A stretch of DNA of 64,000 nt from Phenylobacterium sp. (GCF_004297125.1 NZ_SCVD01000001.1:396003-460002); one strand, 5' to 3'. Positions 17,220 to 26,201 are shown, counted from the stretch's first letter. The notes: a model not told the origin generated them from the sequence alone. Numbers and translations: made by a program.

Positions 17220-19592
17220 ATGAAGTTGCGTAAGTGGGCGCCGTCGGCTGCCGTGCTGTCGATGGCGTGTGTGGCGGCGGGTCAGATTCAGGCCGCAGAG
17301 GCGGATCCGGCCGAGGTCGAGGCGGTGATCGTCACCGCCCAGAAGCGGGAACAGAACCTCCAGGACGTTCCGATCGTGGTGAACGTGGTCTCGGGCCAGC
17401 AGCTCCAGGACGCCGGCGTGCGCGACGTGAAGGACCTGCAGGTCCTGACCCCCGGCCTCAGCGTCACCTCGTCCACGGGCAGCGCCCAGACATCGATTCG
17501 CATCCGCGGCGTCGGCACGATCGGCGACAACCCTGGCCTCGAGTCCTCGGTCGGCACGGTGATCGACGGCGTCTACCGGGCCCGCAGCGGCGTGGCCTTC
17601 GGCGACCTGGGCGAGCTTGAGCGGATCGAGGTGCTGAAGGGCCCGCAGGGCACGGTGTTCGGCAAGAACACCTCGGCGGGCGTCATCAACGTCATCACCA
17701 AGGCGCCTGAATTCGACTTCGGGGCCAACGCCGAGCTCACCTATGGCAACCATGACGCCCGCGGCGCCGCCGGCAGCGTCACCGGCCCGATCGGAGAGAC
17801 CGTGGCGGGGCGCCTGTTCGTGGCCGTCCGCAAGCGGGACGGCTTCAACGACGTCCGGAACGGCGCCGGTCCCAGCACCCAGAAGGACAACGAAGACCAG
17901 GACGTCTTCACCGTCCGCGGCCAGCTCCTGTGGCTGCCGACCGACACCCTGACGGTCCGGGCGATGGCCGACTACACCGAGCGCAACGAGCACTGCTGCC
18001 TGACCATGACCACGGTCGTCGGTCCGACGGGCGCCCTGATCGACGCCGTGGCGGCCGACGCCGGCACCGTTCGCCCCGGAAATCCGTTCGCCCGGCTGAC
18101 CTATGCCAATCGTGAATCTAATCAGGATATCAAAGATAAGGGCGTCTCCCTTCAGGCGGACTGGGAGATCAATCCCGACGTCACCCTGACCTCGATCACC
18201 GCCTGGCGGGATTGGGAGAACCTCCAGGGCGCCGATATCGACTTCTCCTCGGCGGACATCTGGTACCGGCCGTCCGACGGTCGCACCTTCGGAAAGTTCG
18301 AGACCTTCTCCCAGGAAATGCGCCTGGCGGGCCGGTCCGGGCCGATCGACTGGATGGTCGGCGGCTACTATTCGGACGAGCAGCTCGACACCAGCGCCTT
18401 CACGCCCTTCGGCACGGCCTACGAGACCTACTTCGGCCTGCTGCTGTCCGGCGGCGCGAACCCGAACGCGGTCTCGGCCCTGACCGGGATCCCGGCCGGC
18501 CAGAACTTCATCCCCGGTCAGGGCTCGCTCGACACGTTCGACCACTCGACCAAAGGCTTCGCGGTCTTCACCAACAACACCTGGCACGTGACCGACGCCC
18601 TCGAGCTCACGGTCGGCCTCCGCTACACCGACGAGACCAAGAAGGTCTTTGCGCAGTACAACAACACCGCGCCCGGCCTGGCCTGCGCCGCGGCCATCGC
18701 CCGGCCGATCCCGGCCGCCGCCCGCGCCGCGATCTGCGCGCCGGGCGCCGACCCAGCCTTCAACGACGTCGACACCCGCCAGAAGCGCAGCGAGGACCGG
18801 ATCGGCGGCACGGTGAAGGCCAGCTACCGGTTCAGCCCGCAGCTGATGACCTATGTCTCCTACGCCAACAGCCACAAGAGCGGCGGCTTCAACCTGGACC
18901 GCGCCCGTCTGAGCGCGGGCGTCATCAACCCCGACACCAGCTTCGCCGCCGAGACGGTCGAGAGCTACGAGGCGGGCTTCAAGAGCAATCTGTTCGAGAA
19001 CCGGCTGATCCTGAACGCCGCGGCCTTCGACCAGACGTTCGAGAACTTCCAGCTCAACACCTTCACGGGCATCAGCTTCGTGGTGGCCTCGATCCCGAAG
19101 GTCACCTCCAAGGGCGTCGACCTGGACATGGTCTGGCGCACGCCGATCCGGGGCCTCACGGCCACCGGGGGCGTCACCTATGCGGTCACCCAGTTCGGCA
19201 ACTTCACCCCCACCGCCGGGGTCGGGCCGCGCCTGCCCGGCTCGCGCCTGTCGTACGCCCCGCTGTGGTCGGCGTCGTGGTCGGCAGCCTACGAGCGCGA
19301 CCTGGGTTCGGAGATGCGGCTGCGGGCCAGCCTCTCGGGCCGCTACACCTCGCCCTACAACACCGGCTCCAACCTCGATCCGCTGAAGAACCAGAAGGAG
19401 CTCACCCTCTGGAACGGCCGGATCGGCGTGGGGTCGGCGGACGAGCGGTGGACGGTCGAGATCTTCGCCCAGAACCTGACCGACGAGGACTACTTCCAGG
19501 TCGTCGTGGACCAGCCCCTGCAGTCGGGGACCTACGCCGCGTTCCTCGGCGCGCCCCGCACCTGGGGCGTCACGCTCCGGTCGAAGTTCTAG
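17220..19592 (+). CDS. TonB-dependent outer-membrane receptor
   Basis: About 790 residues. A signal peptide ends near QIQAAEA, and the TonB box is EAVIVTAQKR (about residues 35-44). The plug domain contains DVPIVVNVVSGQQL, RIRGVGT, ERIEVLKGPQGTVFGKNTSAGVINVITK, split as usual for the family. The beta-barrel ends in TWGVTLRSKF with a terminal phenylalanine. It uses TonB energy to import a ligand that cannot be identified from sequence. AGGGGAGG lies 5-12 bases before the ATG at 17220 (an adjacent ATG at 17217 is also in frame). The acyl-CoA dehydrogenase gene follows after 14 bases, suggesting that the imported compound is degraded by beta-oxidation-like steps. Confidence 0.95.
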   Translation: MKLRKWAPSAAVLSMACVAAGQIQAAEADPAEVEAVIVTAQKREQNLQDVPIVVNVVSGQQLQDAGVRDVKDLQVLTPGLSVTSSTGSAQTSIRIRGVGTIGDNPGLESSVGTVIDGVYRARSGVAFGDLGELERIEVLKGPQGTVFGKNTSAGVINVITKAPEFDFGANAELTYGNHDARGAAGSVTGPIGETVAGRLFVAVRKRDGFNDVRNGAGPSTQKDNEDQDVFTVRGQLLWLPTDTLTVRAMADYTERNEHCCLTMTTVVGPTGALIDAVAADAGTVRPGNPFARLTYANRESNQDIKDKGVSLQADWEINPDVTLTSITAWRDWENLQGADIDFSSADIWYRPSDGRTFGKFETFSQEMRLAGRSGPIDWMVGGYYSDEQLDTSAFTPFGTAYETYFGLLLSGGANPNAVSALTGIPAGQNFIPGQGSLDTFDHSTKGFAVFTNNTWHVTDALELTVGLRYTDETKKVFAQYNNTAPGLACAAAIARPIPAAARAAICAPGADPAFNDVDTRQKRSEDRIGGTVKASYRFSPQLMTYVSYANSHKSGGFNLDRARLSAGVINPDTSFAAETVESYEAGFKSNLFENRLILNAAAFDQTFENFQLNTFTGISFVVASIPKVTSKGVDLDMVWRTPIRGLTATGGVTYAVTQFGNFTPTAGVGPRLPGSRLSYAPLWSASWSAAYERDLGSEMRLRASLSGRYTSPYNTGSNLDPLKNQKELTLWNGRIGVGSADERWTVEIFAQNLTDEDYFQVVVDQPLQSGTYAAFLGAPRTWGVTLRSKF

Positions 19593-19606
19593 AGGAGCCT
19601 GCCGAA

Positions 19607-20788
19607 GTGGACCTGGAGCTCACCGACGCCGACCTGGCCTTCCGCGACGAGGTGCGCGCCTTCATCGACGCCAACCTCACGCCCGAGCTCAGGCGCGCCG
19701 GTGAGCGCCTCACCAGCGTCTTCTGCGAACCGCGCTACAGCCTTCCCTGGCAGCGGATCCTGCACGCCAAGGGGTGGGCGGCGCCGAGTTGGCCCAAGGA
19801 ATATGGCGGGCCGGGCTGGACCGAGGTCCAGCGGGCGATCTTCGCGGCCGAATGCGCGCGGGCCGGCGCGCCCAGCCTCTCGCCCATGGGCCTCAAGATG
19901 GTCGGGCCCGTGATCATGGGCTACGGCACGCCCGAGCAGAAGGCGCACTACCTGCCGCGCCTGCTGGCCGGCGAGGACTACTGGTGCCAGGGCTATTCCG
20001 AGCCGGGCTCCGGCTCAGATCTCGCATCGCTTCAGCTTCGGGCCATAAGCGACGGAGATCATTACGTTCTGGATGGTTCGAAAATCTGGACGACGCACGC
20101 CCAGTTCGCAAACCGGATGTTCTGCCTCGTGCGCACCTCCGCCGAGGGCAAGCCGCAGCAGGGGATCACCTTCCTGCTGCTGGACATGGCGACGCCGGGC
20201 ATTTCGGTGAAGCCGATCATCACCCTGGCGGGTGAGCATGAGGTGAACCAGGTGTTCTTCGACGGCGTCCGCGTGCCCAAGTCAGGGCGGGTCGGGCCGG
20301 AGAACCAGGGCTGGACGGTGGCAAAGTACCTGCTGGAGTTCGAGCGGGGCGGGGGCTCGGCGCCGGGTCTCAAGGTCGGCCTGGAGCGCGCCCGGCGGAT
20401 CGCCGTCGCGGCGCATGGCGATGATCCCGCGCATCGCCGGTGGCTGGCCGAATCCGAGATCGCCGTCACCGCCATCGACATGACTGAACGGATGATCCTG
20501 GCGGCCCTGGCCGGCGGCAAGAACCCTGGTCCGGCCTCGTCCATGCTGAAGATCAATGGCACGGAGGCCATGCAGCGTATCGACGAGATCTCGGTGGCGG
20601 CGCTCGGCCTCTATGCCGCCGTCGACCAGCCGGCGGCGCGGGAGGCGGGCTCGAACATCGAGGCGATCGGCCCCGACGATGGTCTTGTGGCCATGCCGCG
20701 CTATCTGAACAACCGGGCCGCCTCGATCTACGGCGGCTCCAACGAGATCCAGAGGGATATCATCGCCCGGCTCGTGCTGGGGCTGTGA
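19607..20788 (+). CDS. Acyl-CoA dehydrogenase
   Basis: A 393-residue flavoenzyme that introduces a double bond alpha-beta to an acyl-CoA thioester. FAD-binding motif YSEPGSGSDLASL is followed by WTTHAQFANRMFCLVR; the C-terminal helical domain ends with YGGSNEIQRDIIARLVLG, typical of the family. The GTG at 19607 is chosen because GAGGAG lies 10-15 bases before it and the residues after it begin the family N-terminus (LELTDADLAFRDEVRAF). It is between the TonB receptor and a MerR regulator, and probably belongs to a small inducible catabolic operon. The chain-length specificity is unknown. Confidence 0.93.
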   Translation: MDLELTDADLAFRDEVRAFIDANLTPELRRAGERLTSVFCEPRYSLPWQRILHAKGWAAPSWPKEYGGPGWTEVQRAIFAAECARAGAPSLSPMGLKMVGPVIMGYGTPEQKAHYLPRLLAGEDYWCQGYSEPGSGSDLASLQLRAISDGDHYVLDGSKIWTTHAQFANRMFCLVRTSAEGKPQQGITFLLLDMATPGISVKPIITLAGEHEVNQVFFDGVRVPKSGRVGPENQGWTVAKYLLEFERGGGSAPGLKVGLERARRIAVAAHGDDPAHRRWLAESEIAVTAIDMTERMILAALAGGKNPGPASSMLKINGTEAMQRIDEISVAALGLYAAVDQPAAREAGSNIEAIGPDDGLVAMPRYLNNRAASIYGGSNEIQRDIIARLVLGL

Positions 20789-20802
20789 AGGAGGAAAGAC
20801 CG

Positions 20803-21222
20803 ATGTCGACGTTCCTGAACCTGCGCCGTCCGCCCTATCGGACCTATTCGATCACCCAGCTCTGCCGGGAATTCGGGGCCACGCCGCGCGCGCTGCGCTT
20901 CTACGAGGAACAGGGCCTGCTCTCGCCGGGTCGGCGCGACACGTCCCGCGTCTATTCCTACAAGGACCGCGCGCGCCTGCAGCTCATCCTGCGCGGCCGC
21001 CGGGTGGGCCTGTCGATCGCGGAGATCCGCGACATCCTGGACACCTACGACGAGGAGGGGACTGCGGCTCAGGACGCCGAGGCCCTGCGCATCCATCACC
21101 GGCGGGTCGAACAGCTGCAGGAACAGCGCCGCCACGTCGACGAGGCCATCGACGAGCTGAAAAAGGCGGCCGAGCACCTGAAGGTCAAGTACCCGAGCAT
21201 CGCGACCGGACTGGACTCCTGA
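20803..21222 (+). CDS. MerR-family regulator, LiuR-like
   Basis: 139 residues. The N-terminal winged-helix is [26 protein letters not shown], split over the HTH and first wing. The dimerisation coiled coil (about 90-135) is [20 protein letters not shown]. It has none of the cysteines that mark metal-sensing MerR proteins. MerR proteins of this type (LiuR and relatives) often control acyl-CoA degradation genes, and this one follows an acyl-CoA dehydrogenase. A strong AAGGAGG lies 8 bases before the ATG at 20803, while an in-frame GTG six codons earlier has no such site. Confidence 0.9.
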   Translation: MSTFLNLRRPPYRTYSITQLCREFGATPRALRFYEEQGLLSPGRRDTSRVYSYKDRARLQLILRGRRVGLSIAEIRDILDTYDEEGTAAQDAEALRIHHRRVEQLQEQRRHVDEAIDELKKAAEHLKVKYPSIATGLDS

Positions 21223-21226
21223 ACAG

Positions 21227-22093
21227 GTGAGCGCCCTTGAGGACTTCGCGCCGCGCCCGCGGCTGAACGTCCTCGGCGGCGGCAAGGTCGACTATCGCCA
21301 GCCGGCCGGCGATCCGGGCCTGTTCGGGCCGGATTCCATGGCCTGGCGGGTTCACGCCAACCCGGTCGCGCTGGCCATCGGCGGGGTCGCCGCGGTGATC
21401 CTGGAGCTGGCGGAGCCGCGGGTGCGCTCCGGCGTCTGGGACCATTCCACCTTCCGGACCGATCCGCTGGCGCGCATGCAGCGCACCGGCGAGGCGACGC
21501 TGATCACCACCTACGGTCCGACCAGGGCGGCCGAGGCGCGGGTGGCGATGGTCACGCGGATGCATGAGCGGGTGGGCGGCAGGACGCCCGAGGGCCAGGC
21601 CTATACCGCCCTCGACCCCGAGCTGATGACCTGGGTGCATGTCACCGCGAGCTGGGGCTTCCTCACGGCCTACGACCGCTACGTGGCGCCTCTGGGCCTG
21701 GCCGATCGGGACCGCTATTTCGCCGAGGGCGGGCGACTGGGCCGGCTGTTCGGGGTTCCCGAGCCTCCCGACAGCGCCGCGGGCGTCGAGGCTTGGTTCG
21801 ACCGGATGCGGCCGAAGCTGGTCCCGCACCCGATCGTCGGCGAGTTCCTGGATATCGTTTCGACGACCTCCCCGCTGGGCCTGGCCGGCCGGGCCTTGCA
21901 GCCGCTGGTCGTTCAGGCCGCCATCGACCTGCTGCCGGCCGACATCCAGCGCCGGCTCGGCCTGCGGACACGGCCATTGCGCCTGGCCGTGGCGAAGACC
22001 GTCCTGCGGACCCTGGCCCGGACGGCAGGCCGCGCGCCCAGCGACGTGGTGCGCGACGCCCACGCCAGGATGCGCCGGCCGTTGCCGGTTTAG
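21227..22093 (+). CDS. MpaB-like oxygenase (DUF2236 family)
   Basis: 288 residues. The family signature [17 protein letters not shown] is followed by [23 protein letters not shown] and [18 protein letters not shown]. The conserved histidines (VHANP, WDHS, WVHVT) match the heme-binding pattern proposed for DUF2236/MpaB-type oxygenases, including the rubber oxygenase LcpK. It starts with GTG four bases after the merR stop, so it belongs to the receptor/dehydrogenase/MerR operon. It may act on the same hydrophobic substrate, but that is inference. Confidence 0.82.
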   Translation: MSALEDFAPRPRLNVLGGGKVDYRQPAGDPGLFGPDSMAWRVHANPVALAIGGVAAVILELAEPRVRSGVWDHSTFRTDPLARMQRTGEATLITTYGPTRAAEARVAMVTRMHERVGGRTPEGQAYTALDPELMTWVHVTASWGFLTAYDRYVAPLGLADRDRYFAEGGRLGRLFGVPEPPDSAAGVEAWFDRMRPKLVPHPIVGEFLDIVSTTSPLGLAGRALQPLVVQAAIDLLPADIQRRLGLRTRPLRLAVAKTVLRTLARTAGRAPSDVVRDAHARMRRPLPV

Positions 22094-22758
22094 CGCCAAC
22101 CGGCGTCGCGGGCCGCCTTCTCCTGGGAGGCGTCCAACGTCTCGCCCTCGAGCGCGCGGTCGACTGCGGCCAGCACCTCGGGAGGCGTGCCGCTCGCGGC
22201 CGTGCGGTAGTCGGGCCCGGCGGCTGGGGTCCATGCGGTGGCCGTGGTGACCCGCCAGCGGCCGTCGCCGCGGCAGGCGAGGCCGGCCAGCCGGTCGGCG
22301 GCGCTCTGGAAGGTCCGGCAATAGCGGCCCTGCGCGTCGCGGAAGGTGATCCCGATCCGGACGACGCCGGGCTCGGCGGCGAGCTGCCGGTCCAGCGCCC
22401 GAGCGAGTTCCGTCCGCGCGGGGAGCTCGATCCCCACGGCGATCGCAGGCTCCGGCGCCAGGGCGAACCGGCCGGCCACCACCCCGACCACGAGGGAGGC
22501 GGCCACGGCCGCCCAGGTTCCGATACGAGGGCGCGCCTGGTCGTTCGCCGTCCGGGCGGCCAGGTCCAGGCGCAGCGGGACGGCTTCGCGCACCACGGGG
22601 CCGTAAGCCTCGGACAGGCGCTCGGCGAGCTCCCGGTGCGCCGCCACCTCGGCGGCCAGGGTGGGATCGGCGGTCATTTCGGCCTCGAACGCGCGCCGCG
22701 CGCCGTCGTCCAGCTCGCCGTCCACATAGGCCATCACACGGTCGAGGCGGTCGGTCAT
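22090..22758 (-). CDS. Anti-sigma factor (membrane-anchored)
   Basis: 222 residues. The N-terminal [22 protein letters not shown] has the usual start of an anti-sigma domain but lacks the HxxxCxxC zinc motif. One transmembrane helix (about residues 80-102, [20 protein letters not shown]) leads to a periplasmic C-terminal domain of about 120 residues that holds two cysteines (RYCRTF, LACRGDG). Its start overlaps the end of the sigma-factor gene (ATGA at 22755-22758). In similar pairs the protein holds the ECF sigma factor at the membrane until an envelope signal frees it. Confidence 0.85.
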   Translation of the reverse strand: MTDRLDRVMAYVDGELDDGARRAFEAEMTADPTLAAEVAAHRELAERLSEAYGPVVREAVPLRLDLAARTANDQARPRIGTWAAVAASLVVGVVAGRFALAPEPAIAVGIELPARTELARALDRQLAAEPGVVRIGITFRDAQGRYCRTFQSAADRLAGLACRGDGRWRVTTATAWTPAAGPDYRTAASGTPPEVLAAVDRALEGETLDASQEKAARDAGWR

Positions 22759-23249
22759 GACGGCGTCGCCTGCAATTCGGCGAGAAGCGCGGCGCGACCG
22801 CGCCCCAGCCGGCTGGTCAGGGTTCCCTGCGGCACCTCCAGCACCTCGGCGGCCTCCTTGTAGGAAAGCCCCTCGACCAGCACGAGCGCCACCGCCACGC
22901 GCTGCTCATCCGGCAGGCGGGCCATGGCGTCCTCCACCGCGCGGACTTCCAGGCGCGCCTCCATGGCGCCGGCGCCGTCCGAGCCGACGTGGAGGGCGTC
23001 CTCCTCAGGCGACAGGACGGCGGCGCGGCGGGTGCGGGCGCGGCTCTCGTCGATCCAGGCGTTCTTCATGATGCGAAACATCCAGCTATGCAGTTGCGTC
23101 CCCGGCCGCCACTGCCCGCGGTGGACCAGCGCCCGCTCCACAGTCAGTTGGACGAGGTCGTCGGCGTCCGCCACGTCGCGCGCCAGCACTCGCGCGAGGC
23201 GGCGCAGTCGCGGCAGCAGATCGACGATCTCGCGCTCGAGGCGGTTCAA
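22755..23249 (-). CDS. ECF RNA polymerase sigma factor
   Basis: 164 residues. Region 2 (about 10-75) contains DADDLVQLTVERAL and LHSWMFRIMKNAWIDESRAR; region 4 (about 105-155) contains MARLPDEQRVAVALVLVEGLSYKEAAEVL and GTLTSRLGRGRAAL. Extended C-terminal domains are absent. It is coupled to the anti-sigma gene and divergent from an exported protease gene. Its own promoter is the reverse half of the palindrome at 23268-23299, so it is probably autoregulated. Confidence 0.92.
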   Translation of the reverse strand: MNRLEREIVDLLPRLRRLARVLARDVADADDLVQLTVERALVHRGQWRPGTQLHSWMFRIMKNAWIDESRARTRRAAVLSPEEDALHVGSDGAGAMEARLEVRAVEDAMARLPDEQRVAVALVLVEGLSYKEAAEVLEVPQGTLTSRLGRGRAALLAELQATPS

Positions 23250-23267
23250 GGATCAGACCTTCTTCGA

Positions 23268-23299
23268 GGATGAAACGAACCGCACGGGGCGTTTCATCC
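23268..23299. promoter_or_regulatory. Palindromic bidirectional ECF promoter
   Basis: A perfect 10-bp inverted repeat, GGATGAAACG and CGTTTCATCC, has a 12-base spacer. Each strand contains GATGAAAC, 13 bases, then CGTT. The reverse copy points at the sigma-factor gene (start 23249) and the forward copy at the protease gene (start 23361). The same motif with the same spacing occurs at 24747-24771. GATGAAAC and CGTT are taken as -35 and -10 elements because ECF promoters often have an AAC-type -35 and a CGT-type -10. Confidence 0.75.
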
Positions 23300-23360
23300 G
23301 TTGAGCGTCATAGAAAAGCCGAAGCTCGAGCATCAAACGCCCATCGGCGCTGGAGGACCC

Positions 23361-24728
23361 ATGCGAAGACGGCCGGTCGCGCTGTTGACCTTGCTGGCCG
23401 GCCTGCTGGCCGCGCAGCCGGCGGCGGCGCAGCTCGTCGGCGGCGGCTTGCCGAGCGTGGGCGGCCTGCCGGTTGGGCTGCCCCTGAGGGGACTGGAGAC
23501 CACGGTCGAGGACGTGAGGACGCGGGCGGTCCGGAGTCCAGCGGACGCGAGCCGGGTGCTCGGCGCGGTGTCGGACAGGGTCGAACCCTATCGGCGGCAG
23601 GCGCGGAACCTGCTGCGGCGCAGCCCCGACGCCGTGGAGCCCGACGACCTGGGCCAGCCGGTGGTGCGCGGCGAGGTTGCGGGCCTGGGCGTCACGGCCG
23701 CGGCGCTGGCGCGGGCCCGGGCGGCGGGGTTCCAGCTGCAGACGCAGGAGGCCATCGAGAGCCTGGGACTGGCCACGGTCGTCCTGGCCCCGCCGCGCGG
23801 GATGTCGGCGCGCGAAGCCCTGCGACGGTTGCGGGCCCTGGACCCGGCCGGCCGTTACGACCTGAACCACATCTATTTCGAGAGCGGCGGGGGCGGCGGC
23901 GCGGCGACACCGGAGCCGGCGGCCGGCGGCCGTTCCGGCCGGGGCCTGCGCATCGGCCTCGTGGACGGCTCCGCGGCGACGCGCGAGCCCGCGCTGGCAG
24001 GACTGCAGATCACCCAGCAGGCCTTCGCCCCCGGCGGCGCGAAGGTGACCGCGCACGCCACGGCCGTGGCCTCGTTGCTGGCGGGCTCTACAGCGGGGTT
24101 CCAGGGGGCGGCGCCCGGCGCGGCGCTCTATATCGCCGACGTCTACGGTCCGACAGCGGCCGGCGGCTCGGCCATGGCGCTGGCCCGCGGCCTGGGCTGG
24201 CTGGCCCGGGTGCGGACGCCGGTGATTAACGTCAGCCTGGTAGGCCCCCGCAACGCCGTGCTTGAGGCGGCGGTCGAGGCCCTCGTGGCCCGGGGCTATA
24301 TCCTGGTCGCGGCGGTGGGCAATGACGGCCCGGGCGCCGCGCCGCTCTATCCGGCGGCCTATCCCGGCGTGGTGGCGGTGACGGGCGTCGATGCGCGCCG
24401 CCGCGTGCTGCCCGAGGCCGGCCGGGGCGCTCACGTCGCCTTCGCTGCTCCAGGCGCGGACATGGTGGCGGCGAGCGCCAGCGGCGGGTTCACGGGCGTG
24501 CGTGGCACGTCCTTCGCCGCGCCCTTGGCCGCCGCGCGGCTGGCGGAGCTGTCGCCGGCCCCTGATCCGGTCGGCGCGGCGCGGGCGATCGAAGCCCTGG
24601 GGCGCGAGGCGGCCGACCTGGGCGCGCCCGGGCGCGACCCGGTCTATGGCCGCGGCCTCGTGGCGGCGGACCTTGCCGTGCGCCCCTCCGCCCTGGCGGC
24701 GCAGGGACCCGGATCGCGGCCCCGCTGA
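23361..24728 (+). CDS. Exported S8 (subtilisin-like) serine peptidase
   Basis: 455 residues with a signal peptide ending at AQPAAA (residue 23). A Gly/Leu/Pro-rich mature N-terminus and a prodomain-like segment (about 45-175) precede the peptidase domain (about 195-440). The triad is Asp202 (IGLVDGS), His232 (AHATAVASLLAG) and Ser384 (GVRGTSFAAPL); the oxyanion Asn321 is in AAVGNDG. The usual HGT motif reads HAT. GGAGG lies 4-8 bases before the ATG, which is preferred to a TTG at 23301. The forward half of the palindromic ECF promoter is about 60 bases upstream. It probably acts in the periplasm or at the surface under ECF control. Confidence 0.9.
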   Translation: MRRRPVALLTLLAGLLAAQPAAAQLVGGGLPSVGGLPVGLPLRGLETTVEDVRTRAVRSPADASRVLGAVSDRVEPYRRQARNLLRRSPDAVEPDDLGQPVVRGEVAGLGVTAAALARARAAGFQLQTQEAIESLGLATVVLAPPRGMSAREALRRLRALDPAGRYDLNHIYFESGGGGGAATPEPAAGGRSGRGLRIGLVDGSAATREPALAGLQITQQAFAPGGAKVTAHATAVASLLAGSTAGFQGAAPGAALYIADVYGPTAAGGSAMALARGLGWLARVRTPVINVSLVGPRNAVLEAAVEALVARGYILVAAVGNDGPGAAPLYPAAYPGVVAVTGVDARRRVLPEAGRGAHVAFAAPGADMVAASASGGFTGVRGTSFAAPLAAARLAELSPAPDPVGAARAIEALGREAADLGAPGRDPVYGRGLVAADLAVRPSALAAQGPGSRPR

Positions 24729-24746
24729 TTTTTTCGCCTCGGCCGG

Positions 24747-24771
24747 GATGAAACCGGAGGGGCGCCTCGTT
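24747..24771 (+). promoter_or_regulatory. ECF promoter of the Gly/Ala-rich secreted protein
   Basis: GATGAAAC (24747-24754), 13 bases, then CGTT (24768-24771): the same boxes and spacing as both halves of the palindrome at 23268-23299. It is 38 bases before the start of the next gene, which places this gene in the same regulon. Confidence 0.7.
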
Positions 24772-24809
24772 GGACCTTCCGGAAGCCCGTTTTCCAGAGG
24801 AGATCGACG

Positions 24810-25403
24810 ATGAATACCAAGACCCTCCTGCTCGCCGCCGCCGTGACCGCGATGGCTGGCGCAACGAACGCCCAGCTGCTGGGCGGCGGTCTCGGGGGCG
24901 GCCTCACCGGTTCCGGGGGCCTGACGGGCGCTGGCGGCCTGGGCGGCATCACCGGTGGCCTGACCGGCTCCGCCCGGGCCAATGGCGCCGGACGGCTCGG
25001 GATCGACCCGAGCGACCTGACCTCGCGGGCCGGCGATACCGCCGGGCGCGTCAAGCAAAGGGCTCGCAACACCGCGCGCACGGGCGTCCAGACCGCGCAA
25101 TCGGCCGCCGACCAGGCGCGGGACACCGCTTCGGGCGCGGCCGGCCAGGCGATCGGCGCGGCGAGCGCCGCGGGTCAGGCCGGCGGAGCGCTTGCCGGTC
25201 AGGCGGCGGGCGGACTGCCCAGCGCGCCTTCGGTCACCGGTTCCGGCTCCGGCTCGGGTTCGGCGTCGGCCGGTTCCGGCGGCGCGGCCGTCAGCGGCGC
25301 GGGCGCGGGCAATGCGGGGACGAGTGGCCCGATCGGCCTCTCGCTCGGCGCGAACGTCAACGGACAGACTTCGGGCTCGGCGTCGGTTCCTCCTCCGCGC
25401 TAG
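24810..25403 (+). CDS. Secreted Gly/Ala/Ser-rich low-complexity protein
   Basis: I do not recognise a family. 197 residues with a clear signal peptide (cleavage after TNA, residue 21). The mature part begins QLLGGGLGGGLTGSGGL, then has an amphipathic alanine-rich helix with RVKQRARNTARTGVQTAQ (about 75-120) and a Gly/Ser/Ala tail. The mature start QLLGGGL closely matches QLVGGGL of the neighbouring protease. AGAGGAGA lies 7-14 bases before the ATG. With its ECF-type promoter, it looks like an envelope or surface protein made together with the protease, possibly its substrate or partner (inference). Confidence 0.7.
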   Translation: MNTKTLLLAAAVTAMAGATNAQLLGGGLGGGLTGSGGLTGAGGLGGITGGLTGSARANGAGRLGIDPSDLTSRAGDTAGRVKQRARNTARTGVQTAQSAADQARDTASGAAGQAIGAASAAGQAGGALAGQAAGGLPSAPSVTGSGSGSGSASAGSGGAAVSGAGAGNAGTSGPIGLSLGANVNGQTSGSASVPPPR

Positions 25404-25474
25404 CCCGCGGCGCTGGGATCACCGTCCGGCCGCTGGAGAGGCCCGAAAGGGCGCCGGATCCGTCCAGCGCGAAG

Positions 25475-25500
25475 GGGCCGCCGGAGCAATCCGGCGGCCC
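25475..25500. terminator. Bidirectional hairpin between convergent genes
   Basis: An 11-bp perfect stem (GGGCCGCCGGA and TCCGGCGGCCC) with a GCAA loop lies between the convergent Gly/Ala-rich gene and histidine kinase gene. One arm reaches the first base of the kinase stop codon. No T-tract is present on either side. Confidence 0.6.
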
Positions 25501-26201
25501 TATTCGCAGGCCCAGGCCTGGAACGAGCGGTCGATGACCGGCGGCTGGGCGCGGAGCGGCGCGCGGATGGTGAAGGCGGCGCCAGCGTCGCCCTGGACGG
25601 TGAGCACGCCCTTCAGGTCGCGGACGATGGCGGCGACGATCGACATGCCGAGTCCGCCCTTGCGGCCCAGGCCGTCGGTCAGGCCCTTGCCCTGGTCGGC
25701 GACGGTCAGCACCAGCTCGCGGCCGTCCCGGCGGCAGGTGACCACCAGCCGGCCGCCCGGCTTGCCGTCATAGGCGTGCTTGGCGGCGTTGATCGCGAAC
25801 TCGTTGATGGCGATGGCGAGCTGCTGGGCCATGTCGCCGGGCACGCTGGTCAGGTCGGCCTGGATGGAACAGTTGAGCCCGGTGGTGGCGGCGATCGCCT
25901 GGCAGAGGCCGGCCAGGAAGGGGCTGAGCTCCACCGTCGCGCGGCCGGCGTGGTCGTAGAGGTAGCGGTGAAGCTCGCCCACCGCCACGAGCCGGGCCCG
26001 GCTGGCCTCCAGCGCGGCCGAGGCCAGCGGGTCGCGTGAGCGCAACTGCTCGAAGACCAGCATGTCGGCCGCCAGCTGCAGGCTGTTGGCGATGCGGTGG
26101 TTGAGTTCCTGGATCTGCCGTTCCTGGCTGGCCAGTTGGGCGCGGGCGCTGGAGAGTTCTCGGGCCAGTCCGTTGTCGTGGGTCGCGGCGCTAGCGAACA
26201 T
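25500..26201 (-). CDS. Stand-alone HisKA_2-type sensor histidine kinase
   Basis: 233 residues with no sensory or membrane domain. A coiled coil (about 12-32) leads into the phospho-acceptor helix, ELNHRIANSLQLAADML with His35. The ATPase domain has the N box NEFAINAAKHAY, the G1 box VADQGKGL and the G2 region KGGLGMSIVAAI. This is the HisKA_2/HWE-like group common in alphaproteobacteria and linked to general stress response circuits, though no response regulator is adjacent. It is on the same strand as the catalase gene, but 219 bases downstream of it. Confidence 0.88.
   Translation of the reverse strand: MFASAATHDNGLARELSSARAQLASQERQIQELNHRIANSLQLAADMLVFEQLRSRDPLASAALEASRARLVAVGELHRYLYDHAGRATVELSPFLAGLCQAIAATTGLNCSIQADLTSVPGDMAQQLAIAINEFAINAAKHAYDGKPGGRLVVTCRRDGRELVLTVADQGKGLTDGLGRKGGLGMSIVAAIVRDLKGVLTVQGDAGAAFTIRAPLRAQPPVIDRSFQAWACE

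Noticed and set aside
17115..18875. Long minus-strand frame opposite the first TonB receptor
   Set aside because: No recognisable domain; mirrors the codon pattern of the receptor gene.
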